NCBI GenBank assembly: GCA_016712415.1
Contig: JADJRC010000004.1
Span: 124,001 to 188,000, forward strand
Direction: 5' to 3'
DNA from: Lewinellaceae bacterium
GTDB lineage: Bacteria > Bacteroidota > Bacteroidia > Chitinophagales > Saprospiraceae
Length of the DNA stretch: 64,000 nt
Shown: piece by piece, positions 30,132 through 37,354 of the stretch
How positions within the stretch are numbered: the stretch's first letter is position 1
Layout: each line of letters starts with the position of its first letter
Notes under the pieces: model-generated
The model's database searches: none
What the model was told of the DNA's origin: nothing
The model's input: the letters and a program-made list of their open reading frames with translations, nothing else
Position numbers and translations under genes: made by a program

Positions 30132-30413
30132 TAAATTTGACATAACGATTGATACTTTGAAAATTATACTTCGTGCTCCCTTTCAGCACATCAGGCCAAA
30201 GGCCATGCACAAGGCCTGGCAATTCGCAGTACTAATGTAAGATAAAAATACTTCTAGACAGAAGATGCTACCGCATTTGCCGGTATTGCCGGAAATTACG
30301 ATTTTTCATACCCCGACCGGCAGGTTTTCAGCATGTGGAATGGCACACTGATGACACAGATTGGACTGATTTGCACTGTGAAAATCTGTTTAATCTGTGT
30401 CATCTGTGTGCCA
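30132..30413. repeat. 280-bp direct repeat, copy 2
   Basis: Partner of 28062-28341. It carries a vestigial copy of the paralogue 1 start (AAATTTGACATAACG) although no gene begins here, and the same terminal GCACACTGATGACACAGATT / AATCTGTGTCATCTGTGTGC inverted repeat. Confidence 0.85.
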
Positions 30414-30715
30414 TTCAAATAGCTACCTGACCGTTGGAGGAGACATCTCCTTCTTACTAGAAAAAGGAAAGTAACAATAAGTAAAAATGGGTAAGTGGTA
30501 AGTGGCTGTTTGTGTTGACTTTATCATAAAATGCCTTCATTCCGGGAGTTCCGGGCGGAGGCATTTTTCGTGGGCACAACGGGCGGATGGATTCGCCTGC
30601 GCTGTTTCCAGAAAACAGTTTTTTTAGCCTGTTTGTCAATTTATTACGTAAAAATGCCACTACCCGCGCCAAAGGCATTTTTTTTGCACCCGAAAACCCG
30701 CAAACCACACCCATT

Positions 30716-31591
30716 ATGAAAGGTATCATACTCGCCGGCGGTCTCGGTACCCGGCTCTATCCATTGACACTCGCCGTGAGCAAGCAACTCATGCCGGTGT
30801 ACGACAAGCCGATGATATACTATCCGCTCAGCACGCTTATGCTGGCGGGCATCCGCGACGTGCTGATTATCTCCACGCCTTACGACCTGCCCAAATTCCG
30901 CCAGCTCTTTGGCGATGGCAGTGAACTGGGTATGCATTTCTCTTACGTGGAGCAGCACGTACCCAACGGACTGGCACAAGCCTTTGTGCTTGGCGAATCC
31001 TTTATCGGCGCCGACCCTGCCGCCCTGATCCTGGGTGATAATATTTTCTACGGCGCCGGTCTGGGCGATATGATGCGCACCTGCATCAGTCCCGACGGAG
31101 GTATCATCTTCGCTTACCAGGTGGCCGATCCCGAGCGTTATGGCGTGGTGGAATTTGATAAAAATTTCAAAGCTCTCAGCATTGAGGAAAAACCCGCACA
31201 GCCGAAAAGCCACTATGCTGTACCAGGGCTCTATTTTTACAACAACAGCGTCGTGGATATCGCTAAAAACCTGAAACCCAGCCCGCGGGGCGAATACGAG
31301 ATCACCGATGTGAACAAAATCTATCTGGCGCAGGGTAACCTGGAAGTGCGCGTCATGGGGCGCGGCTATGCCTGGCTCGATACGGGCACCCACGAGTCGC
31401 TCATGCAGGCCGGGCATTTCGTGCAGGCCATCGAAGACCGGCAAGGTCTCAAGATCGGCTGCATCGAAGAGATCGCCTGGGAGATGGGCTTTATTGACGA
31501 CGAGGGGCTGAAACGCCTGGGGCACAAATACCTGAAAAGCGGGTACGGCGAGTATCTGCTGAATTTGTTGAAAACACAAACATGGAAATAG
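30716..31591 (+). CDS. rfbA: Glucose-1-phosphate thymidylyltransferase
   Basis: This is a 291-residue enzyme (start ATG 30716, MKGIILAGGLGTRLYPLTLA; the frame is open further upstream without similarity). It makes dTDP-glucose from dTTP and glucose-1-phosphate, the first step of dTDP-L-rhamnose synthesis. Signatures are 'LAGGLGTRLYPLT', 'SKQLMPVYDKPMIYYPLSTL', 'ALILGDNIFYGAG' and 'GYAWLDTGTHESLMQAGHFV'. RmlC is 27 kb away in the polysaccharide locus and rfbB/rfbD are not in the window. Its stop overlaps the next start (ATGGAAATAG), suggesting coupling. Confidence 0.95.
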   Translation: MKGIILAGGLGTRLYPLTLAVSKQLMPVYDKPMIYYPLSTLMLAGIRDVLIISTPYDLPKFRQLFGDGSELGMHFSYVEQHVPNGLAQAFVLGESFIGADPAALILGDNIFYGAGLGDMMRTCISPDGGIIFAYQVADPERYGVVEFDKNFKALSIEEKPAQPKSHYAVPGLYFYNNSVVDIAKNLKPSPRGEYEITDVNKIYLAQGNLEVRVMGRGYAWLDTGTHESLMQAGHFVQAIEDRQGLKIGCIEEIAWEMGFIDDEGLKRLGHKYLKSGYGEYLLNLLKTQTWK

Positions 31592-32145
31592 CCTTCGGCC
31601 TCCTTATTCTGGCCATTGTGGTTGTTGGCCTGATCAATCGCGGGCGGCAGAAGCGCGACTGGCTGCAGGAAGAACGCCATGAGGAAAGCGGCGCCTGGGT
31701 CGACAAGCGTCCCGGTGAGCGCGGTACTTTCGGATCGCTGGACAGGGAACGCGAGAACGAACGGGCGGCAATCGTCCGGCAAGGCCGGGTGAACGAACTG
31801 GGCCGGCTCGTGCGGAATTACATGATTGAGCATTATCCCGGATTCCATACCCGCAGCGACGATCAAATAAAAACATTCACCGTTTTTGCCAGAAGCCGGT
31901 CTGGCGAACTGATCTCTGTCATCGGCGAACTGATCGAAGGCCGTTTGCCGGAACTGCCTGTCCAGACCTCTTCCGGAGCGTTGCACACCCCGGCGCTGAA
32001 AAAAATGGCTATGGACTTTTCCTATGCCAACTTCCCGGCATTACTTGATATGGATTTAGAGGCAATTAAAATGTTTGATCGGGTGTGTGGGTTTTTTGCG
32101 GAGCAGATTCTTGAAGGTATCCGACTCCCCAATGCAAAAAAATAG
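31582..32145 (+). CDS. Membrane-anchored hypothetical protein
   Basis: This is a 187-residue protein with one N-terminal membrane segment (IAFGLLILAIVVVGLI) then a soluble part rich in Arg/Glu ('DRERENERAAIVRQGRVNEL'). The start codon overlaps the rfbA stop, so the two are translated together. No family recognised; function in envelope polysaccharide work is only a guess from position. Confidence 0.65.
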   Translation: MEIAFGLLILAIVVVGLINRGRQKRDWLQEERHEESGAWVDKRPGERGTFGSLDRERENERAAIVRQGRVNELGRLVRNYMIEHYPGFHTRSDDQIKTFTVFARSRSGELISVIGELIEGRLPELPVQTSSGALHTPALKKMAMDFSYANFPALLDMDLEAIKMFDRVCGFFAEQILEGIRLPNAKK

Positions 32146-32173
32146 CCGGGCAGCAGCATGCTACCCGGCTATT
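32141..32173 (+). terminator. Hairpin at the end of the rfbA operon
   Basis: AATAGCCGGG pairs with CCCGGCTATT (10 bp), overlapping the stop codon of the upstream gene, followed by CTTC without a strong T run. Confidence 0.55.
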
Positions 32174-32182
32174 CTTCACCAC

Positions 32183-32240
32183 TCACCGCTTATCACTTAT
32201 CACTTATCACTCACCACTTATCACTTATCACTCACCACTT
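32183..32240. repeat. Short tandem repeat of the 7-mer TATCACT
   Basis: Units of TTATCAC/TCACCAC repeat about eight times (TATCACTTATCACTTATCAC, then TCACCACTTATCACTTATCA). The repeat overlaps the stop codon of the TPR gene on the minus strand. Confidence 0.85.
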
Positions 32241-33060
32241 TCTCACACTCCGCCAGCAAAAACTCTGCTTTGGGGCGGAAGCGTACGTTGGGATCGTTCT
32301 CGCCGAATTTCTTCTGCATAAAAAACTTCAGTTCGGGGATGGCCTCTGCATATCGTTTGGCGTGGTACAGGCAGTCGCCCTTGCGCAGGCGCGCAAGCCA
32401 GTGAATGGGCTGCACGGCGAGTGAAAGCCTGATGGTATTGTCAAAGTCCTGAACGGCATTTTCCCAATCGTTTTTCAACATCCTCATTTTACCGCGGCCA
32501 TAATGGGGCTCGGGGTTGTGCGGGTTGATATCGATGCTTTTGGAAAAGTCGTACAGCGCATCGTTGTAATTCTTCAGTTTGTAATTTACATAGCCGCGGC
32601 GTTCGTAAGCCAGGGCATGGCGTTCATATTTAGAGATTGCGTTGCTCAGCGCTTCGGAAGCCATCTCCATACCGCCCTGCTGTGCGAGCTCCCGGCCGCG
32701 CAGGTATTCGGTTACCGCCGTTTTATCAGACAGGGGCTCGATATTGTATTCAGCCAGAATTTGACCATTCTGCACCCACCACGCGCCCACTTTGCCGGCC
32801 ATGGCATACTGGGCAATCTCCTTCAGCAATGCCGTGGTGCTGCGCCAGTGTTTTTCCGTGCTCATCAGCACCTGTTGGGGTACGGTGAGCGCATAGTCGT
32901 CGGCACTGAACACATCATCGGCTTTCAGCAGGATGTCCGTTTTGAAATAATTTTCAATACGATTGTTCCAATGGTTTAACACCATGTTGTACGTGCGTTC
33001 GGAGCCGAATTCCAAACGGCCTTTGAAAATCAATTTGAGTTGTTGTGGTTGCGTAATCAT
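32221..33060 (-). CDS. Tetratricopeptide repeat protein
   Basis: This is a 279-residue cytoplasmic protein. Residues ~130-275 hold TPR motifs ('ALAYERRGYVNYKLKNYNDA', 'PHYGRGKMRMLKNDWENAVQ', 'GDCLYHAKRYAEAIPELKFF'). Residues 1-120 are a separate region with an AWWVQNGQ motif and no recognised family. No signal peptide. It is probably a scaffold for protein interactions. Confidence 0.8.
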   Translation of the reverse strand: MITQPQQLKLIFKGRLEFGSERTYNMVLNHWNNRIENYFKTDILLKADDVFSADDYALTVPQQVLMSTEKHWRSTTALLKEIAQYAMAGKVGAWWVQNGQILAEYNIEPLSDKTAVTEYLRGRELAQQGGMEMASEALSNAISKYERHALAYERRGYVNYKLKNYNDALYDFSKSIDINPHNPEPHYGRGKMRMLKNDWENAVQDFDNTIRLSLAVQPIHWLARLRKGDCLYHAKRYAEAIPELKFFMQKKFGENDPNVRFRPKAEFLLAECEKVVSDK

Positions 33061-33601
33061 CCTGCCCGCTGTTGAATGGTGTACTGAAGAAAACTGATTT
33101 CATTGGCGGATTATGGGGGTGGAAAAGCACACGAAGCATCAGCAATGGGCGACTCTGAAATCGCCAATGCTCAAACTGCCGCTAAAACGTGGATAATGAC
33201 TCTTTCCCAAAGAAACCGGCTAACCTGTGAAAGGTTCCGGTATGAAGGTGACGCTTTTCCAAAAGGACTACAAAAGTGCAATTTTTTAACTGAAAGTGCA
33301 ACTTTGAATACAAGGAATTTACAAAAAAATTATTTGTGTTTAATGAATAGGGCAAATTTAATTCTTAAATAGCGCCCTTTTTAGTCGTTTTTCCCAAATA
33401 AAAAGTAAGTCTTGCGGGAGTAATTTTTTTAATTCTTCATGTATGCACATCTTTTAAGTTTTTTTTCAAATTTTTACCGAAACAATCCTCAACAATACAA
33501 AAACAAAATTTTTACAATTTGTTTTATATGTTGCCGGGCTTCGGCCAGGGCGCTCCATATCCTTCCGGCGTTTTGGGGCATTCATTCTGAGAAAAGGCAC
33601 T
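33061..33601. other. Intergenic region between divergent TPR and acyl-CoA ligase genes
   Basis: No convincing gene. An 89-residue plus-strand frame at 33103-33372 has no start context or recognisable composition. The second half (33280-33530) is markedly AT-rich with long A/T runs, consistent with a promoter region for the acyl-CoA ligase. Confidence 0.4.
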
Positions 33602-35425
33602 ATGACAGAAAGACGTATTTTTGATTACCTGCACGACCAACTGCGCGACCACCCGCAGCAACGGGCCTTTGGATCCAAAAAAGGAGGTCGGTGGACATAT
33701 TTATCTACCGCTGAAATTGCCGACCTGGCAAACAGGGCCAGTCTGGGATTCCTGAATATGGGGCTGAAGCCAGGCGACAAGGTCGCTACCGTTGTGTACC
33801 AGGCATTTCCGGAATGGGTCGCCATCGAATATGCCCTTTCCCAAATCGGCGTGCTCAATGTGCCCATGTACCCGACGATCAGTTCGCGTGAATATGAATA
33901 CATCCTGAACGAATCGGAGGCAAAACTCTGTATTGTCGGTGAAGGCGATTTATACGATAAGGTATTGAAAGCCAAAGAGAAAGTCCCGGGACTGGGAGAG
34001 GTGCTGACATTTTTCGATCACCCCGATGTGCGGCGGTGGGACAGCATCCTGGCCCCTGCAGATGCCGATTTTTCAGCGGTTACGGCAGTCAGCAATACGA
34101 TTGGCCCCGACGACCTGGCAACCCTGATCTATACCTCCGGCACTACGGGCAATCCCAAGGGCGTCATGCTCACCCACCGCAACATCATCTTTAATGTAGA
34201 GGCGTTGAGGCGGATTGCGCCGATCGGGCCCGGCGATATTACCCTGAGTTTTTTGCCGGTCAGTCACGTGTACGAACGCGTCGTCGTGTACGCCTATACC
34301 GCCTACTCCGCTTCTGTTACGTTTACCGGAACCGACAATCTGGGCGGCGATAAAGGCGACTTGAAGGCCATACGACCGCATTTTTTCACCTGCGTGCCTC
34401 GTTTGTTGGAAAAGGTGTACGAGAGGATTTATGCCAGGGGGCTGGAACTGGGCGGACTTCAGCGCGCGCTTTTCTTTTGGGCGCTCGATCTGTCCGAAAA
34501 ATGGGAGTTCGACCAAAAGTCTTCAGGACTGGAGGCTTTGAAATGGAAAATTGCAGATATCCTGATTTTTTCAAAATGGCGTGAAGCGCTGGGGGGGCGT
34601 GTAAAGGGTATGATCACCGCCGCGAGTGCCTGTCCCATGCGGGTATTGCGCACCTTTAACGCAGCAGGCATACCTGTGCGGGAAGGGTACGGCCTGTCGG
34701 AAGCCGCCCCCGGACTGAGTTTTAACGGTTTCAGGGAAGGGGAGGCGTTGCTGGGTACGGTTGGCCCCGCCCTGGAAGGTGTAGACCTTATTATAGAACA
34801 GGGGCCCGATTTCAGGCCCGGCGAAGGCGAGATACTGGCCCGGAGCCCGGGTATCATGAAAGGGTATTACAAACAGCCCGAAAAAACGGCTGAAATGATC
34901 CGGGAGATCAACGGCGAACAGTGGCTGGCGACAGGGGATGTCGGGATGTTTGTAGACGGTCCGGGTGGAAAAAAATTCCTCAAAATAACGGATCGCAAAA
35001 AAGAACTGCTGAAAACCAGCGGTGGAAAGTATGTGGCCCCGACGCCGATTGAATCGACCTTTAAAGAACACCGCCTGGTAGAACAGGTCATGATTGTCGG
35101 TGAAAACCTGAAGTTCGTCTCGGCGCTGATCGTCCCTTCCGAGGAAGGACTGCGCGAGTGGTTCCTGAAGCACAACATGGAATGGACAGGGCTGGATGCG
35201 GCAATCCGCAACCCAAAAGTTGTGGAGCGTTATCAAATGCTGGTGGACCGCGTCAATCCGAATTTCTCGCACGCGGAGCAGGTCAAAAAATTTGCACTGC
35301 TATCCGGCACCTGGGAGTCGGTTAAAGCCGATGGCTCGGATGCCGAGCTTACGCCGACCCTGAAGTTGAAGCGCCGTGTGATCATGCAAAAATTTGCCAG
35401 TGAAATCGAGTCCATGTACCAGTAG
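33602..35425 (+). CDS. Long-chain fatty acid--CoA ligase (AMP-forming)
   Basis: This is a 607-residue adenylate-forming enzyme that activates fatty acids to acyl-CoA via an acyl-AMP. The P-loop motif 'TLIYTSGTTGNPKGVMLTHR' is canonical, followed by 'LSFLPVSHVYERVVVYAYTA', 'EGYGLSEAAPGLSFN' and the hinge region 'ITDRKKELLKTSGGKYVAPT'. The C-terminal 'ADGSDAELTPTLKLKRRVI' is typical of the FadD15/FAA-like subfamily. Cytoplasmic or membrane-associated. It is followed by the small-RNA array, not by other lipid genes. Confidence 0.94.
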   Translation: MTERRIFDYLHDQLRDHPQQRAFGSKKGGRWTYLSTAEIADLANRASLGFLNMGLKPGDKVATVVYQAFPEWVAIEYALSQIGVLNVPMYPTISSREYEYILNESEAKLCIVGEGDLYDKVLKAKEKVPGLGEVLTFFDHPDVRRWDSILAPADADFSAVTAVSNTIGPDDLATLIYTSGTTGNPKGVMLTHRNIIFNVEALRRIAPIGPGDITLSFLPVSHVYERVVVYAYTAYSASVTFTGTDNLGGDKGDLKAIRPHFFTCVPRLLEKVYERIYARGLELGGLQRALFFWALDLSEKWEFDQKSSGLEALKWKIADILIFSKWREALGGRVKGMITAASACPMRVLRTFNAAGIPVREGYGLSEAAPGLSFNGFREGEALLGTVGPALEGVDLIIEQGPDFRPGEGEILARSPGIMKGYYKQPEKTAEMIREINGEQWLATGDVGMFVDGPGGKKFLKITDRKKELLKTSGGKYVAPTPIESTFKEHRLVEQVMIVGENLKFVSALIVPSEEGLREWFLKHNMEWTGLDAAIRNPKVVERYQMLVDRVNPNFSHAEQVKKFALLSGTWESVKADGSDAELTPTLKLKRRVIMQKFASEIESMYQ

Positions 35426-35452
35426 TGTCAGGTACTATCTGGGGTATGGGGC

Positions 35453-35574
35453 AAAAAAAACGCGGTGCTCGTTTGCACCGCGCCGGATAATCCGTATAAT
35501 CTCATGAAAACTGTCGAATTTGTTGGTCAATACCGCCGCCGCATGTCGTTTCTCTGTTTGTATTCCGTATTGAC
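35453..35574 (-). ncRNA. Tandem small-RNA gene, copy 1
   Basis: About 122 nt, minus strand. Promoter: CTTTC (35606-35610), 19-nt spacer, CACCTTTG (35579-35586). The 5' stem is GTCAATAC (35567-35574) with GTATTGAC (35526-35533) around a variable loop. An unpaired core GTTTTCATGAGATTATACGG follows. A terminator hairpin CGCGGTGC/GCACCGCG (35461-35482) and eight U (35453-35460) end it. No open reading frame is conserved between copies. The ends are predicted from promoter and terminator, so the start may be off by 2-4 nt. Downstream of the acyl-CoA ligase and convergent with it. Confidence 0.75.
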
Positions 35575-35734
35575 AGTACAAAGGTGCGACACTTTTTTGC
35601 CGCTGGAAAGGACAATAAAGCGCGTGCCCTGGCCCGGTGTTTATAGCCAAACCGGATGTGTTTTTTTCATAGGTAACTGATTTTGAATCTTTTGCATAAA
35701 ATATCAATGACCTGAAACAGGCTCATGCAGGGGC

Positions 35735-35856
35735 AAAAAAAAACGCAACGCTCGTTTGCGCCGCGCCGGTGACCCGTATAATCTCATGAAAATTGTCGAA
35801 TTTGCTGGTCAATACTTTGTCCTCAATTCATCTTGTCTTAGTAGTTCCGTATTGAC
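35735..35856 (-). ncRNA. Tandem small-RNA gene, copy 2
   Basis: Same architecture: CTTTC (35888-35892), 19-nt spacer, CACCTTTG (35861-35868), 5' stem GTCAATAC/GTATTGAC (35849-35856 and 35808-35815), core ATTTTCATGAGATTATACGG, then a terminator whose arms CGCGGCGC and GCGTTGCG stay paired through G-U wobbles, and nine U (35735-35743). The loop of the 5' stem is unrelated to copy 1 in sequence, while the stem and core are kept. Confidence 0.75.
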
Positions 35857-36037
35857 AGTACAAAGGTGCGGCAGAATCCTGCGCCGGGAAAGGACAGAAA
35901 CGCGGCCGCTCAATCCCGGTGTTTAGCGCGAAAACACCCTTCGTTTTTTTTATTTTTATCTGATAGTGAGCGACTTATGTTTTTATGTCACCGGGCATTT
36001 CCGTTGAAAAAACAACGGAATGGGTTCGGGTAGGGGC

Positions 36038-36160
36038 AAAAAAAAACGCGGCGCTCGTTTGCGCCGCGCGGTTTCCCGTATATAATCTCATGAAAAGTTT
36101 CGAATCTGTGATCAATAATTGCCGTCTCTTATCGTGTCGCCGCCGTTATTCTTTATTGAT
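36038..36160 (-). ncRNA. Tandem small-RNA gene, copy 3
   Basis: CTTTG (36192-36196), 19-nt spacer, CACATTTG (36165-36172). The 5' stem is ATCAATAA (36153-36160) with TTATTGAT (36111-36118): both ends changed relative to copies 1-2 with pairing kept (covariation). Core CTTTTCATGAGATTATATAC. Terminator CGCGGCGC/GCGCCGCG (36047-36068) and nine U (36038-36046). Copies 3 and 4 are close relatives of each other. Confidence 0.78.
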
Positions 36161-36479
36161 GATACAAATGTGCGGGAAGTTGCCTGGGGTGCAAAGGACA
36201 AAAAAACGTATTTGTTGAACGGTTTTTTTAGGAGTATTTAAGTGTTTCAGGTGTTTTTGTTGATATACCGATTCTTTTTGCAGGTAAAACGTTGTTTGTT
36301 TTGGGGTGAAAACAGGTTTTGTTTAATAAAAAATGCTAAAAACAAATATTTTTTTATCAAATTTTTTTAAAAAACCTGATCCGGGCGCCATCGGGCGCAT
36401 GATAGAAATATTGGTATGGGCGAAAGGAGGGTATGAGACGGGCTGACTGGCAGGATTTGTTGAAAATTGCCCCAGGGGC

Positions 36480-36603
36480 AAAAAAAAACGCGGCGCTCGT
36501 TTGCGCCGCGCGGTTTCCCGTATATAATCTCATGAAAAGTTTCGAATCTGTGATCAATGATTTACCGCTTTCTTGTCTCTCGCCGCCGTTATCTTTCATT
36601 GAC
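36480..36603 (-). ncRNA. Tandem small-RNA gene, copy 4
   Basis: CTTTG (36635-36639), 19-nt spacer, CACTTTTG (36608-36615). The 5' stem is GTCAATGA (36596-36603) with TCATTGAT (36553-36560), one G-U pair. The core and terminator are identical to copy 3 (stem 36489-36510, nine U at 36480-36488). It is transcribed first in the order of the array, just 3' of the biotin carrier gene on the same strand. Between the copies (35.6-35.73, 35.9-36.03, 36.2-36.47, 36.65-36.86 kb) I see only AT-rich sequence with no gene. Confidence 0.78.
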
Positions 36604-36865
36604 GATACAAAAGTGCAGGATATCTGCACAAGTGCAAAGAACATAAAAACGCATTTGTTGAATGGAATGTTTAACGGGCAGGAGAGGCATTTGAATATAA
36701 AAAAGCAAATAGCGCCTCTAAAACGTTAAAATTTTGAATAAACCGCCTTGGGTTTTAACGCCTTTTTGGGATTTTGTTGAAAAAAATTTGATGAAAAGAA
36801 TCAAAATTTTTTTTAATTTTATTTTTGAAGGCCTGATTTACAGGAAAAAAAGGAGTTGGAAAGGG

Positions 36866-37354
36866 TTATTCCAACTCAAGCAGTAGTTGTCCTTTCTCTA
36901 CAGCGGCGCCCTTCAGGACATTAATGGCCTTGATATGGCCTTCCCCGGCTGCTTTGATAACGTTTTCCATTTTCATGGCTTCCAGGATGATGAGCGGGTC
37001 TCCTTTTTGGACTGCCTGCCCGGGACTGACCAGGATGTTGAGCACCAGGCCGGGCATGGGGGCTTTTACGGTATTTACTTTTTGGGTTCCGCCGGCGCGC
37101 AGGCCGAGTTGTCGAACCAGGCGCTCGTAGTGGTCAGCAATCGCGAGGGAATATTTTGTCCCGTTGATGCGCAGGGTATAATGCCGGGTGGCATAGTCTG
37201 CCTCAATCAATTCTGCGTGATAGGTTTTGCCGAGATGGATCAGGTGGAATTTTCCTTCGCCATTGGGTATCAGGTCCAGCTCCTTTGCCTGTTCGGGATC
37301 GACGTCGAAATGGTGCTGATCATTGGCGGAAATCTGGAAAGGTTCGCGGATCAT
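36866..37354 (-). CDS. Biotin/lipoyl-attachment (biotin carboxyl carrier) protein
   Basis: This is a 162-residue protein. The C-terminal ~75 residues are a biotinyl domain with the attachment motif EAMKMEN ('GDPLIILEAMKMENVIKAAG') preceded by 'VKAPMPGLVLNILVSPGQ'. The N-terminal ~85 residues match the linker part of acyl-CoA carboxylase subunits ('HYTLRINGTKYSLAIADHYE'). It should carry biotin as the CO2 carrier between carboxylase and transferase subunits, which are not in the window. Its start overlaps the upstream phosphatase stop by ATGA, indicating coupling. Confidence 0.9.
   Translation of the reverse strand: MIREPFQISANDQHHFDVDPEQAKELDLIPNGEGKFHLIHLGKTYHAELIEADYATRHYTLRINGTKYSLAIADHYERLVRQLGLRAGGTQKVNTVKAPMPGLVLNILVSPGQAVQKGDPLIILEAMKMENVIKAAGEGHIKAINVLKGAAVEKGQLLLELE

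Noticed and set aside
33103..33372. 89-residue frame before the acyl-CoA ligase
   Set aside because: No plausible initiation context, no family, and it overlaps the divergent promoter region.
35453..36603. 6S RNA as identity of the small RNAs
   Set aside because: No long rod with central bubble joining the 5' and 3' ends; the 5' stem closes on itself and the 3' end is a plain terminator. A covariance-model search would settle it.
35448..36640. CRISPR-like array from the repeated GC-rich hairpin units
   Set aside because: Repeat spacing (282-442 nt) is irregular and far too large, repeats include promoter and terminator signals, and there are no cas genes.
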